A DNA stretch of 64,000 nt, taken from NCBI GenBank assembly GCA_016432585.1, contig CP066696.1:886113-950112 (forward strand), read 5' to 3'. The position numbers were made by a program, and so were the translations under genes. The DNA comes from Candidatus Saccharibacteria bacterium (GTDB lineage Bacteria > Patescibacteriota > Saccharimonadia > Saccharimonadales > Saccharimonadaceae). How positions within the stretch are numbered: position 1 is the stretch's first letter; each line of letters begins with the position of its first letter. This document shows, one piece after another, positions 30,748-39,472 of this stretch. The notes under the pieces were generated by a model. That model saw nothing but the letters and a program-made list of their open reading frames with translations. It was not told where the DNA came from and did no database searches.

Positions 30748-33297
30748 ATGAATTTAGCGAAATCCTACGATCCAAACCAGTTTGAACCAACCATATACGC
30801 CATGTGGGAGACCGCGAACGCATTTGCGCCAACAGGCAAGGGCGAACCGTACAGTATCGTCATGCCGCCACCAAACGCAAATGGTAATCTACACCTTGGC
30901 CACGGTCTTATGGGCGCGCTCGAGGATATTCTTGTCCGCTATCACCGCATGAAAGGGAAGGATGCTATTTTTATCCCAGGCGCCGATCATGCAGGGTTTG
31001 AAACATGGGTTGTTTACGAAAAAGCACTCGAAAAAGAAGGGAAGAGCCGGTTCGACTTTTCACGCGAGCAGCTTTACAGCCAGGTTTGGAACTTTGTCGA
31101 AAAACAGCGCGGTAACATGGAGCTACAGCTACGGGCACTAGGGGTGAGTGCCAGCTGGAGCGATCTCGTATTCACGCTCGATGAAAAGGTAATTGGCACG
31201 GTTTACCAAACCTTTAAGCGCCTTTGGGACGACAAGCTTATTTACCGTGGCGAGCGAATCGTTAACTACTGTACTGTTCACCAAACCAGCTTTGCCGATA
31301 TAGAGGTAGAGCACAAAAACGAAAAGTCGAAATTATGGAAAATCGCATATCCAACCCTCGATAAAATCGGTGAAGTTATTATAGCGACAACACGTCCAGA
31401 AACCATGTTTGGCGACACGGCAATTGCCGTTCACCCAGATGACGAACGTTACAAACACCTTATCGGCACGCGCGTGCTCTTGCCGCTTACCGATAAAGAA
31501 ATTCCTATCATCGCCGACGAATACGTCGATCCTGCCTACGGAACCGGTGCGGTAAAGATCACACCAGCCCACGACCCGAACGATTTTGAGGTAGGGGAGC
31601 GTCACAAACTAGAACGCGTCCAGGTTATCGATTTTGACGGCAAAATGATCAACGTCCCACCCCAGTTCATGGGACTCGACTTTGAAACAGCCCGAAAACG
31701 CACGCTTGCCGCACTTGACGCCGCCGAACTTCGCCGCGGTGAAGATAACCTAGAACACGCCGTCGGTCACTGTTACAAATGTGGAAGCGTCATTCAACCC
31801 CTCATTAAAGACCAGTGGTTCTTAAAGGTTCAGCCACTCGCCCAGCGAGCAAAGCAAGCGCTCGAGGCAGGGGATATCGAATTCTTTCCCGCCAGTCGCA
31901 AAAACGTTCTTGCACAGTACTACGACAACCTTCGCGACTGGAACCTGAGCCGCCAAATTCCTTGGGGCATTCCAATTCCCGCCTTCCAAAACATCAACAA
32001 CCCCGATGATTGGATTTTCGATGATCGTGTTGATGAGGCAACTATCGATGTAAATGGTACAACATATAAACGCGAAGAAGACACCTTTGACACATGGTTC
32101 TCTAGTGGACAGTGGCCGTTCATTACTACCGATTACCTGCAAAAAGGCGAACTTGCCCGTTTTTATCCAAACAGCGTTATGGAAACCGGCGGTGACATTC
32201 TTTACGCATGGGTCGCCAAGATGATTATGCTCGGTCTTTACGCTACCGATACAATCCCATTCAAACACGTGTATCTTCACGGTCTCGTTCTTGATGAGCA
32301 TGGTCAAAAGATGAGCAAAAGCAAGGGAAATGTTATCAATCCAATGGCACTTATCGCCGAATACGGCTCCGACGCGCTTCGTTTGGGGATTATTTCAAGC
32401 CGTAGTGCCGCACAAAACCAGGCATTCGCCGTTAGTAAGGTGGTGGCCGCTCGAAACTTCTGCAACAAACTGTGGAATATCGCTCGCTTTATAGAAGGCA
32501 AGCTTGGCGAAGGGGCAACTGGCAAAAAGCCCGAGCCAAAGACCATGGTTGACCACTGGATTATCCGCGAACTTACGGGCGCTGCTACAGATATCGACAA
32601 GCAGCTCGAAAACTACCGTTTTGCCGAAGCTGGCGAGATTATCTATCACGCTATCTGGGACAACGTTGCCGACTGGTTTGTAGAGGCCAGCAAAACTCAA
32701 GACAACCCCGAAATGCTTGCCTGGGTGCTTGATACGAGTCTTAAAATTGCACATCCGTTCGCGCCGTTCGTCACCGAAACAATCTGGCAGTCACTTAACT
32801 GGCACAACGACCTGCTTATTTCGACAAGCTGGCCCGAGGCAATCGCCTACGACGAAATTGCGGCAGCTGAATTTGAGCGCCTACAAAAGCTCGTTGTTGA
32901 GGCTCGCTACGTTACGGCCGAACTACCAGGCAACGAACGCTACGCAATGCTGTACCAAAACGATAGCCTTGTCGCCGACAACGCCGACCTTATTCGTCAC
33001 CTTGCGCGACTAAAAGAGGTGAAAGCGACAGATACGCCGCGAGGCCTCCGTCTTGCCGCCTCTGGGCGCGAAGCATGGCTCGACGTTTCGGAAGAAACGC
33101 TATACGAACACCAAACCAACCTCGAAGTCCGTCTTGCTGAAACGAAGGCATTTGTCAACACTCTCGAGGCACGACTCGCAAACGACAGCTACACCCAAAA
33201 AGCGCCCGCGCATCTGGTTGAGGAATCGCGCGAGCAGCTAAAGGCAAAGAAAGTCCTTATCGATCGTCTAGAGGCCGAGCTTCAGATCTTAAACTAG
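30748..33297 (+). CDS. valS: Valyl-tRNA synthetase
   Basis: 849 residues, class I. PPPNANGNLHLGHG gives the HIGH motif at 49-52; KMSKSKGN begins near 521; the editing domain (about 195-340) has TTRPETMFGDTA and a ValRS-like TPAHDPNDFEVG; a C-terminal coiled coil (about 790-849) is present. A CYKCG segment is near 341. Expression is probably set by the structured leader upstream. It overlaps the convergent small gene by 9 nt. Confidence 0.96.
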   Translation: MNLAKSYDPNQFEPTIYAMWETANAFAPTGKGEPYSIVMPPPNANGNLHLGHGLMGALEDILVRYHRMKGKDAIFIPGADHAGFETWVVYEKALEKEGKSRFDFSREQLYSQVWNFVEKQRGNMELQLRALGVSASWSDLVFTLDEKVIGTVYQTFKRLWDDKLIYRGERIVNYCTVHQTSFADIEVEHKNEKSKLWKIAYPTLDKIGEVIIATTRPETMFGDTAIAVHPDDERYKHLIGTRVLLPLTDKEIPIIADEYVDPAYGTGAVKITPAHDPNDFEVGERHKLERVQVIDFDGKMINVPPQFMGLDFETARKRTLAALDAAELRRGEDNLEHAVGHCYKCGSVIQPLIKDQWFLKVQPLAQRAKQALEAGDIEFFPASRKNVLAQYYDNLRDWNLSRQIPWGIPIPAFQNINNPDDWIFDDRVDEATIDVNGTTYKREEDTFDTWFSSGQWPFITTDYLQKGELARFYPNSVMETGGDILYAWVAKMIMLGLYATDTIPFKHVYLHGLVLDEHGQKMSKSKGNVINPMALIAEYGSDALRLGIISSRSAAQNQAFAVSKVVAARNFCNKLWNIARFIEGKLGEGATGKKPEPKTMVDHWIIRELTGAATDIDKQLENYRFAEAGEIIYHAIWDNVADWFVEASKTQDNPEMLAWVLDTSLKIAHPFAPFVTETIWQSLNWHNDLLISTSWPEAIAYDEIAAAEFERLQKLVVEARYVTAELPGNERYAMLYQNDSLVADNADLIRHLARLKEVKATDTPRGLRLAASGREAWLDVSEETLYEHQTNLEVRLAETKAFVNTLEARLANDSYTQKAPAHLVEESREQLKAKKVLIDRLEAELQILN

Positions 33298-33618
33298 CGG
33301 TAAATTGTAGTTATCGAACGCGTGGTGGCCGCGGCTAGCAAACTTTTGCATAAGGTGTTTTTTGTCGTGGCGTGCATTCGGCTGCATGCTTGGTGATGGA
33401 GTGCCAAGATCACGAATAGCATGACCCAGCGAATGTCGCTCGGTGTGCGTATGAAAATCGGTCGCAAAATTAATCGTCTTAACATTACCCTCGCTAGCAG
33501 CAGGGGGAGTCATAATTGCCGAGGCCATTTTATCGATCTTTGCGTCATGAATAAGAACACCCGTAGCGGTGCTGAGGCTCATAAGAACGATAAGTGAATT
33601 GAAAAGTTTTGTAAGCAT
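33289..33618 (-). CDS. Small exported or anchored His-rich protein, unknown
   Basis: 109 residues from ATG 33618. The N-terminal hydrophobic segment (about 5-24) acts as a signal or anchor. The remainder is polar with ten His residues, clustered in HTHTERHSLGH and RHDKKH and HH near the end, suggesting metal binding or pH sensing. I recognise no family. TATAAA lies 10 nt upstream of the ATG; a 20-residue upstream extension is unlikely because it crosses this site. Confidence 0.65.
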   Translation of the reverse strand: MLTKLFNSLIVLMSLSTATGVLIHDAKIDKMASAIMTPPAASEGNVKTINFATDFHTHTERHSLGHAIRDLGTPSPSMQPNARHDKKHLMQKFASRGHHAFDNYNLPLV

Positions 33619-33690
33619 ATTTTTTGTTTTTATAGGGTTTACAAATACAAATATAGCATATGCTTTATGAATTGTCAATTGTGTGTCGTT

Positions 33691-34149
33691 CTAGGAATGG
33701 TGGTACGGATTGCCTGCTGCAATCTCTTGTGCACGGTATAGCTGCTCGGCCAAAATAAGGCGAACAAGTTGGTGCGGGAAGACCATAGGGGATAGCGAGA
33801 GGACAAAATCCGCGCGGCTATGAATGCTTTCGTCGACGCCATAAGCCCCGCCAATAGCAATCACTACAGGACGCGAAGCCTCAAGTGGGGCAAGTAAAAG
33901 AGTTGAAAGGTTAGGAGAGCTGATGGCTTTGCCGCGCTCGTCGAGCAACACCACAAACTCGTTGCTATTTATGCGCGAAAGTATGCGCTCAGACTCTTCC
34001 TGACGCGCCATGGCGCCCTCGCGGGCTGAATGCGGTAAAAGTACCCACGACGTATCGAACGGACGTTTGAGGCGCTTTTCGTAACGTTCTATACCTTCGG
34101 CCACCCACGATTCGTGGCGCTTGCCGACCGCAACAATCCGAATTGGCAT
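33691..34149 (-). CDS. rlmH: 23S rRNA pseudouridine-1915 N3-methyltransferase RlmH
   Basis: 152 residues, SPOUT methyltransferase. VVLLDERGKAISSP, IGGAYGVDESI and LSLSPMVFPHQLVRLILAEQLYRAQEI match the SAM-binding knot and C-terminal motif. It overlaps the HIT gene stop by 1 nt (TAATG), so the two are co-translated. Confidence 0.97.
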   Translation of the reverse strand: MPIRIVAVGKRHESWVAEGIERYEKRLKRPFDTSWVLLPHSAREGAMARQEESERILSRINSNEFVVLLDERGKAISSPNLSTLLLAPLEASRPVVIAIGGAYGVDESIHSRADFVLSLSPMVFPHQLVRLILAEQLYRAQEIAAGNPYHHS

Positions 34150-34538
34150 TATACGCGCAGTTTCTCAGCCAAAGCCGCTAGCGCTACGTGGTCAGGCTCG
34201 GCTGCCCCTACCGATCGAGTGTAGTCATCTGTATTCGTAAAAGGAATCAATTGAACGTGAGCGTGAGGTACATCTACCCCAATAACTTTTTCACCTACAT
34301 AAGGAACATTCAGTACTTCACGAAAATGACGGGCGAGCTTTTTAGATGTAGCCATCACTGCCTGGTAAGTCTCGTCGTCGAGATCCCACAAAAACTCCAC
34401 TTGCTTTTTGGGCACAACAAGCGTGTGGCCCACCACGGTTGGGTGAATATCCAAAAAGGCGAACGTACGGTCGTCTTCGTAGATTTTATGCGACGGAATT
34501 TCGCCATTGATAATTTTCGTAAAGATTGACTCTTGCAT
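34149..34538 (-). CDS. HIT-family hydrolase
   Basis: 129 residues of the HIT superfamily, nucleotide-binding. It begins IFTKIINGEIPSHKIYEDDRTFAFLDIHPTVVGHTLV; the active-site histidine triad reads HAHVQLI near residue 100. HINT-type enzymes hydrolyse nucleoside phosphoramidates or dinucleotides; the substrate is unknown. TAAAAT is 6 nt from the ATG. It is divergent from tRNA-Ser(CGA). Confidence 0.95.
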   Translation of the reverse strand: MQESIFTKIINGEIPSHKIYEDDRTFAFLDIHPTVVGHTLVVPKKQVEFLWDLDDETYQAVMATSKKLARHFREVLNVPYVGEKVIGVDVPHAHVQLIPFTNTDDYTRSVGAAEPDHVALAALAEKLRV

Positions 34539-34580
34539 AGAGATATTTTAGCATTTTTGGTACAATACCTGTTAGGTTTT

Positions 34581-34670
34581 GGAGAGATGCAAGAGTGGTT
34601 GAATTGGCCGCTCTCGAAAAGCGGTGAGCCGGCAACGGTTCCGAGGGTTCGAATCCCTCTCTCTCCGCCA
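34581..34670 (+). tRNA. tRNA-Ser(CGA)
   Basis: 90 nt including encoded CCA, class II with a long variable arm. The loop CTCGAAA gives anticodon CGA, reading UCG. TACAAT is about 15 nt upstream. Confidence 0.97.
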
Positions 34671-34690
34671 AGAAAGAAGAGAATTATTTT

Positions 34691-35011
34691 ATGTCAAAAC
34701 AAGAAGAAAAAACCGTTCCACAAGATAGCTCATTGGCAATTGTCGCCCTTGTATTGGGTGTTGTGTCCCTTACCGGCCCAGGGCTTATTATGGGTATTCC
34801 CGCTATCGTTATTGCTATTATCGCGCTTAAAAAGAAGCTTCCGGGCAGGGGAATGAGTATTGCCGGACTGATTACCGGTATTGTTAGTACCGTACTTTCG
34901 CTGATCTTCCTTGTGTTTATGATTTTTATGATGGTATGGAGCATTAATCACCCCGAAGAGTTTGAGGATTACCCGCGAACTCCCCACACGCAGCGCCTTC
35001 AGAGCCTTTGA
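34691..35011 (+). CDS. DUF4190-like two-helix membrane protein
   Basis: 106 residues with two hydrophobic helices (about 15-40 and 55-85) joined by ALKKKLPGRGMSIAGLI, the pattern of DUF4190 (repeated SIAGLILGI-type segments). The C-terminus is short and polar. It starts 20 nt after the tRNA-Ser(CGA) and may share its transcript. Function unknown; TGA stop. Confidence 0.75.
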   Translation: MSKQEEKTVPQDSSLAIVALVLGVVSLTGPGLIMGIPAIVIAIIALKKKLPGRGMSIAGLITGIVSTVLSLIFLVFMIFMMVWSINHPEEFEDYPRTPHTQRLQSL

Positions 35012-35078
35012 TTGACGCCTAACAGCGACCCCCGTGGCCTCTGATTGATTTTTTTCACACGATTGCCTATCATGGGTT

Positions 35079-35840
35079 ATGGCTCACGAAATATCTCGTT
35101 TTAATCACTTCGACACTATTCCATCACGGCTCCAGCTCGTCGACCCAGCTCAAAGCACCCCTGAAGGGCCCCTTCGCTTTATAGAGACGCGCGGACCCAA
35201 CAACCCAGATCTTGGAGTTTTTCTTTGCAATTTACAAGCTTTCCCGGAAATTGCCCGCATGAGGGACGCGTGCGACGAACGACTAGCTACCGACATATCC
35301 CTCCAACAGATGTTCTACGAGGCAATCCCGTCGCCAGAACTTCACTCGACAATCCTACGCATAGGCACACTCCGCAGTATAGAACCACAGGCGATCATGG
35401 ACTTTTGCCAAAAGCTTGGCCAACAGCTTAAGGGGTTCGCACGCCCCGATCTTGTCATGGGCAACGACATCATCATTGGAGATGGGATAATATTCACCAT
35501 TGAACCCAAAGAACCTCGGGTAAATAATCCTCTGGCAGTTGTACGCCAGCTTTCATTGGTAGCACTACAAGATGTTGGAATGACAAACACAAATCAAACC
35601 TACAGTAGTGAGTTTACAGCTCATAGCACCGATAGGTATGCCCGGGCGCTTACAGATGACCGATCGGAACTCCAGGAATTATTGACTGTACCGCCTATTG
35701 AGCCGGCCAACTTTCAGCCCGACGCCGTATACGTCGCTGTTAATTGGCCTGCAAGAAATGAAACGACGGGTTACGGTTCTTATCCATATAGAGTAATCGC
35801 AAGAATATCGTTCAACACTGGCGAAGTGATGTTTGAATAA
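35079..35840 (+). CDS. Hypothetical protein, weak 2H-phosphoesterase-like motifs
   Basis: 253 residues, cytoplasmic, unrecognised. Two HST tripeptides occur (LHSTILRIG near 88 and TAHSTDRYA near 187), about 100 residues apart; 2H phosphoesterases carry two H-x-T/S motifs at comparable spacing. The first fits the family pattern well, the second poorly, so this is only a hint. TATCAT is 5 nt before the ATG, suggesting leaderless expression. A terminator follows directly. Confidence 0.65.
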   Translation: MAHEISRFNHFDTIPSRLQLVDPAQSTPEGPLRFIETRGPNNPDLGVFLCNLQAFPEIARMRDACDERLATDISLQQMFYEAIPSPELHSTILRIGTLRSIEPQAIMDFCQKLGQQLKGFARPDLVMGNDIIIGDGIIFTIEPKEPRVNNPLAVVRQLSLVALQDVGMTNTNQTYSSEFTAHSTDRYARALTDDRSELQELLTVPPIEPANFQPDAVYVAVNWPARNETTGYGSYPYRVIARISFNTGEVMFE

Positions 35841-35851
35841 GGATGTTTTCA

Positions 35852-35893
35852 CCAAGAAAAAAGACCCATCTTACGATGAGTCTTTTTTCTTGG
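35852..35893. terminator. Bidirectional terminator, CCAAGAAAAAAGAC type
   Basis: CCAAGAAAAAAGAC pairs with GTCTTTTTTCTTGG. It serves both the 35079 gene and the tRNA-Arg, whose CCA overlaps it. The same stem recurs at 37454-37492. Confidence 0.88.
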
Positions 35894-35967
35894 TACACCC
35901 GACAGGATTTGAACCTATGGCCTTCGGCTCCGCAAGCCGACGCTCTATCCAGCTGAGCTACGGGTGC
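35891..35967 (-). tRNA. tRNA-Arg(GCG)
   Basis: 77 nt including CCA. The acceptor GCACCCG/CGGGTGT ends in a G1-U72 wobble. The anticodon stem TCGGC/GCCGA encloses TTGCGGA, so the anticodon is GCG rather than the bacterial norm ACG (inosine). It reads CGC (and CGU by wobble). Confidence 0.95.
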
Positions 35968-36017
35968 AAAATGCGGCGTCACACACTAAAACGTGCATAA
36001 CTCCGCTTTTCGTGTAA

Positions 36018-36059
36018 CTAGAAGGTGCTTTCGTTTGCTGTTTTACGAGCAGCGAACAT
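36018..36059 (-). CDS. Candidate 13-aa leaderless micro-ORF before tRNA-Arg
   Basis: TACAAT (36065-36070) is followed after 5 nt by an ATG that opens 13 codons (MFAARKTANESTF) in the roughly 90-nt leader of tRNA-Arg. A GTTTGCTG/CAGCGAAC hairpin overlaps it. It is very short and may be incidental. Confidence 0.2.
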   Translation of the reverse strand: MFAARKTANESTF

Positions 36060-36096
36060 CGGCTATTGTACCATGTATTTGCTAAAGAGGGCAATA

Positions 36097-36744
36097 TCAG
36101 ATACGAAGTTTGTGAATAATCTTATCAAATAGGTCACGGTGAAGCTCTTGCATGGGCAATCGTGACGCTAAAAGGTCGACAATCTGCTCGCCAGCTTCTT
36201 CAGGAAAGTACACCGAAACGCCAAGCTTGAAGCGTTTTACTGGAATAAGCATAACGGAATATTCTTTGCCGTCGTGAATCACACCAAAGCCCTTAAATTC
36301 GGCAAAAGGGTAGAGTACGTCGTTAATATGGAGACCTTGACGACTAAGCGTATAGTCGAGCGTGCGCGGCGGGCGATAGTTATAGACAAGTAACGCCGCC
36401 GCCATAACGGGGATAAGAATAGTGAAGGTAATTGAGTCAATCAAGAAAATAGATGCCGCCATAAGAGCAACGACAACAGCTGTAAAGATAACAAACCACA
36501 TAACTGGCTTGTCGTGGTGGATATACTCGGCCGCCTGCCAGCGAACCGGCTCATCAGCCGCAACGGGTGTTGTTTGAGTTGCCGCAACGGGTGATCCCGC
36601 TGCTGCGTAAGATGCTTCGTCTGGAGTGAGTGTCACTACTGGTTCGGCGACAGGCTCGTCAGTAACTGCGGGTGCCACATATGGAGCCTGCGAAGGTTGC
36701 TCTGGCGGAGTCTGCCAGTCGGTCGGTTTACGATCTGGTTGCAT
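36097..36744 (-). CDS. Two-helix membrane protein with C-terminal soluble domain, unknown
   Basis: 215 residues. A Pro/Ala/Thr-rich N-terminus (1-75), two adjacent transmembrane helices (about 82-125), then a C-terminal alpha/beta domain (RPPRTLDYTLSRQGLHINDVLYPFAEFKGFGV) that resembles PH-like or DUF5673-type domains following a hairpin of membrane helices. The start at 36744 is 6 nt after TATACT; the GTG two codons earlier falls inside this gap. Function unknown. TGA stop. Confidence 0.75.
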   Translation of the reverse strand: MQPDRKPTDWQTPPEQPSQAPYVAPAVTDEPVAEPVVTLTPDEASYAAAGSPVAATQTTPVAADEPVRWQAAEYIHHDKPVMWFVIFTAVVVALMAASIFLIDSITFTILIPVMAAALLVYNYRPPRTLDYTLSRQGLHINDVLYPFAEFKGFGVIHDGKEYSVMLIPVKRFKLGVSVYFPEEAGEQIVDLLASRLPMQELHRDLFDKIIHKLRI

Positions 36745-36791
36745 ACTCACAGTATAGCATGAGCATGACGCTTGATTGTAGGCAAAAGAAA

Positions 36792-36823
36792 CAAAAAAAG
36801 CAGCTTTTAAAAGCTACTCTTTT
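36792..36823 (-). terminator. tRNA-Ser(GCU) terminator
   Basis: AGTAGCTTTTAAAAGCTGCT followed by TTTTTTG on the minus strand. Confidence 0.8.
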
Positions 36824-36825
36824 CA

Positions 36826-36918
36826 TGGCGGAGGAGGGGAGATTCGAACTCCCGCTTCAGGTCTCCCCAAACTAACGATTTAGCAAACCGTCCCCTTCAG
36901 CCACTTGGGTACTCCTCC
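36826..36918 (-). tRNA. tRNA-Ser(GCU)
   Basis: 93 nt including CCA, class II with a long variable arm. The loop TTGCTAA gives anticodon GCU, reading AGC/AGU. Confidence 0.97.
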
Positions 36919-37022
36919 GTGCCTGGTTATTGTAGCACAATACAGAGGCCAGGAGTAGACTTTTTGTTAGTTTTTTGCTATAAATAGAATATATGGTGTA
37001 GAACCAGATGGAAGGAGAATGT

Positions 37023-37442
37023 ATGAAACTCACTCAAATCATCCAATCTAGTCTTCTCGGCGTTCTCGCTGCTTCTTTAGTGATAGTCTTGCTCGGTACA
37101 ACCACATTTGCTTTCGACGGAACGATGAGCGAAGGAGCTGAATCTGCCCGAGGTATCGACCAAGCCACAACCTTATTTGGTGCAGCCGGTATTTTTACAA
37201 CTATTAGCAACGTCATGCTTTTTCTCGTGGGCGCAATTAGCGTTATTATGATAATTATCGGTGGTCTCCGCTATGTTATATCTGGTGGCAACACCGGAAA
37301 TGTTGCTGCTGCCAAGAATACAATTCTCTACGCAATCGTAGGGCTCATCATCGCAATTATGGCGTACGCTATCATTAATTTTGTTATCGGCAGCTTTGTT
37401 CCTGGCGGAGCTGGTGGCGGTATGGGCGGCACAAACGTCTAG
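37023..37442 (+). CDS. T4SS pilin (VirB2/TrbC-like), copy 1
   Basis: 139 residues: a signal peptide (about 1-29, ending TTTFA-FDG), a small polar region, and two transmembrane helices (about 60-80 and 98-120) joined by GGLRYVISGGNTGNVAAAKNTILYAI. This hairpin pattern matches the CPR T4SS-pilin family. A Gly-rich C-terminus follows. GGAGAATGT is a good Shine-Dalgarno. It is most like the copy at 38986 (shared NTILYAIVG and NFVIGSF), and lies apart from the main array by a tRNA, comF and hsp20. Confidence 0.88.
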   Translation: MKLTQIIQSSLLGVLAASLVIVLLGTTTFAFDGTMSEGAESARGIDQATTLFGAAGIFTTISNVMLFLVGAISVIMIIIGGLRYVISGGNTGNVAAAKNTILYAIVGLIIAIMAYAIINFVIGSFVPGGAGGGMGGTNV

Positions 37443-37453
37443 TTAAAGTATCG

Positions 37454-37492
37454 CCAAGAAAAAAGACGTCCAAATGGACGTCTTTTTTCTTG
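37454..37492. terminator. Bidirectional terminator, CCAAGAAAAAAGAC type
   Basis: CCAAGAAAAAAGACGTCC-AAAT-GGACGTC then TTTTTTCTTGG. It closes the pilin gene and the tRNA-Ser(UGA), sharing the stem sequence of 35852-35893. Confidence 0.88.
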
Positions 37493-37580
37493 GCGGAGAG
37501 GGAGAGATTCGAACTCTCGGTACCATTGCTGGCACGACGGTTTTCAAGACCGTTCCCTTAAACCACTCGGGCACCTCTCC
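37491..37580 (-). tRNA. tRNA-Ser(UGA)
   Basis: 90 nt including CCA. The anticodon loop CTTGAAA gives UGA, reading UCA and UCG. It completes the serine set in this window. Confidence 0.97.
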
Positions 37581-37619
37581 GTAGAGGAACTGAAAACTAT
37601 TTTAACAGATAGGATGCGG

Positions 37620-38303
37620 TTAGTCGAGAGGTTGTTTTGCGATTACCGCCACCCAAATCTGGCGAGCGCCAGCCTGGCGCAGCACATTGGCCGCCGAGCG
37701 CAATGTTGCGCCTGTCGTTGTAATGTCATCAACAATAAGATATACGGCATCGGAACGGAGGGGATGGCTTAATGCAAAAGCGGCCTCTGCCTGTACTTGG
37801 CGCTGCTGACGTGAAGAGCCGCGCTGTGTTGTGCTGGTCGTTCGTACAAGAACTTTCTGTACCGCTAGTGACCGTTTTTGCGCAAAACACCTTGCCATCA
37901 AAAGTGCATGATCGTACCCGCGTGCCCGAACATGGGACGGTATTGTTGGAATTGGTACAACAATTGTCTGAGGGGGAAGGTCGTCGACACATTCATCGAG
38001 AAGAGTAGCGAGGGTTTTGTAGCCCGCTTTTGCATTCTCGAACTTATAGCAGTCAATGATTTCGCGCAAAACACCACTACGCTCTCCAACACACCACGCC
38101 TTTTGATATGGCAAAGTGCATAGTCTACAGGTGTTACGCGTGGTTGCCGCCGAACACTCTATACATTCATCAAACGATTCACTAGTGATGTCATATTTAC
38201 AATTGTCACATAAAAGTGACCCTATTTTACCGCATCCGCAACAGAGGTGTGGAGCTATGTATGATAAGAGGGTGTCAATCATTGTGTTTTTTACGTTTTG
38301 CAC
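37620..38303 (-). CDS. ComF-family phosphoribosyltransferase-like protein
   Basis: 227 residues. Cys-rich N-terminus with CCGCGKIGSLLCDNC, ECIEC and TCRLC pairs (zinc ribbons) then a PRTase domain with the PRPP-site VYLIVDDITTTGATL and VRARGYDHALLMA. ComF proteins help take up or process single-stranded DNA in competence; this organism would benefit because it lacks nucleotide synthesis genes here. The start may be GTG 38303 or ATG 38282; TATAAT lies just upstream of both. Confidence 0.93.
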   Translation of the reverse strand: MQNVKNTMIDTLLSYIAPHLCCGCGKIGSLLCDNCKYDITSESFDECIECSAATTRNTCRLCTLPYQKAWCVGERSGVLREIIDCYKFENAKAGYKTLATLLDECVDDLPPQTIVVPIPTIPSHVRARGYDHALLMARCFAQKRSLAVQKVLVRTTSTTQRGSSRQQRQVQAEAAFALSHPLRSDAVYLIVDDITTTGATLRSAANVLRQAGARQIWVAVIAKQPLD

Positions 38304-38389
38304 ATTCCTTGTGTTGATTATACTGTAGTTGTTGGTTATAATTGAAGAGACTATTTGTCAATAGAGCCTAGAGAAAAGTGGAGGATATC

Positions 38390-38866
38390 ATGGCCCGTAA
38401 ACAAAACGATGATCTACTGATCGAAGATGAACTTGCCGCTGCGTTTTTGAACGACGATGAGCTCACCCAACAACAAACAACAAGCCAGGCGCAAGCCCCG
38501 GCTGCCGATGATTCGGCATGGGAAGACAACGAAGATGACTTTCCGGGTCAGCTTGCCGTAGATGTCTACGAAACCGACGAGAAACTTATTGTCAAGGCCC
38601 GCACAGCAGGCGTTAACAAAGAGGATCTTGATGTGAGTATTAGCGATGGTATTTTAACTATCAGCGGTACACTTTCAAGCGGTGACGATACAGATGCGAC
38701 TAACTGGCACATTCAGGAATGTTATTGGGGTGAGTTCAGCCGTACGCTCGCGCTTCCAGTTGCCGTAAAAGAAGATGAAGTAGGGGCAGTCCTAAAGGAC
38801 GGCGTTCTTACGATCAGCTTCGGCAAAATCAAGCAAGAACAAGCAAAGAAAATCACTATTCAATAG
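38390..38866 (+). CDS. Small heat-shock protein Hsp20
   Basis: 158 residues. The alpha-crystallin domain (about 60-150) includes GQLAVDVYETDEKLIVKARTAGV, ISDGILTISGTL and a C-terminal LKDGVLTISFGK. The N-terminus is acidic. GGAGG is 5 nt before the ATG, and a start four codons upstream is rejected. As an ATP-independent holdase it should work beside GroEL. Two terminators follow. Confidence 0.95.
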   Translation: MARKQNDDLLIEDELAAAFLNDDELTQQQTTSQAQAPAADDSAWEDNEDDFPGQLAVDVYETDEKLIVKARTAGVNKEDLDVSISDGILTISGTLSSGDDTDATNWHIQECYWGEFSRTLALPVAVKEDEVGAVLKDGVLTISFGKIKQEQAKKITIQ

Positions 38867-38876
38867 AGACGATCTC

Positions 38877-38916
38877 GCAAATAAAATCACCTGGGTATCC
38901 GGGTGATTTTATTTGC
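38877..38916 (+). terminator. hsp20 terminator
   Basis: GCAAATAAAATCACC pairs with GGTGATTTTATTTGC over a 10-nt loop. Confidence 0.8.
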
Positions 38917-38937
38917 CGAGGCAGGGGAGTATGTACA

Positions 38938-38975
38938 AAAAAATAACGCCGTATTACGGCGTTATTTTTTTAAAA
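38938..38975. terminator. Bidirectional terminator of the pilin array
   Basis: AAAAAATAACGCCG-TATTA-CGGCGTTATTTTTT, A- and T-tracts on both sides, at the 3' end of the minus-strand pilin cluster. Confidence 0.9.
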
Positions 38976-38985
38976 AATCTACGAA

Positions 38986-39399
38986 CTAAGCGTCGGCTGC
39001 AAAGCTACCGATAACAAAGTTGACAAGTGCGTACGCGAGAATCGCGACAACAATACCTACGATTGCGTAGAGAATTGTATTTTTAGCGCTTGTAACAGCT
39101 CCGCTATCACCACCTGATACAACGTAGCGAATACCACCGATAATAAGCATGATGACCGAGATAGCACCGATGATAAAGAGAAGAACGTTGGTAATCGTCT
39201 TAAAGACACCATCGTCACCGAACAAATCAGTTTGCTGATCTTTACCCTTAGATGAGTTAGCGCCATCTTGCAAACCTTCGTCGAATGCCTGCGCGCTAGC
39301 CTCGATTGGCTGTAAAACTGGTGCTACCATGCTAATACCAAGCGCTAGTGCCGGTACGATAAGTAAGCTTTGGAGGCTTTTCTTAATTATATTCTTCAT
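38986..39399 (-). CDS. T4SS pilin, copy 2
   Basis: 137 residues: signal peptide (about 1-37, ends EASAQA), a linker containing SSKGKDQQTDLFGDDGVFKTI, then two helices around GGIRYVVSGGDSGAVTSAKNTILYAIVG. Nearest paralogue is copy 1 at 37023: both have a (K/R)G(K/I)DQ(Q/A)T(D/T)LFG motif. Last gene of the minus-strand array. It probably polymerises into the T4SS pilus or forms its base. Confidence 0.9.
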   Translation of the reverse strand: MKNIIKKSLQSLLIVPALALGISMVAPVLQPIEASAQAFDEGLQDGANSSKGKDQQTDLFGDDGVFKTITNVLLFIIGAISVIMLIIGGIRYVVSGGDSGAVTSAKNTILYAIVGIVVAILAYALVNFVIGSFAADA

Positions 39400-39472
39400 T
39401 ATTGTTCCTTTCTTAGGATTACTCTACCTTATTTTATAGCAGATACGATGGTTTTTGTTAAGTGTGAACCGA

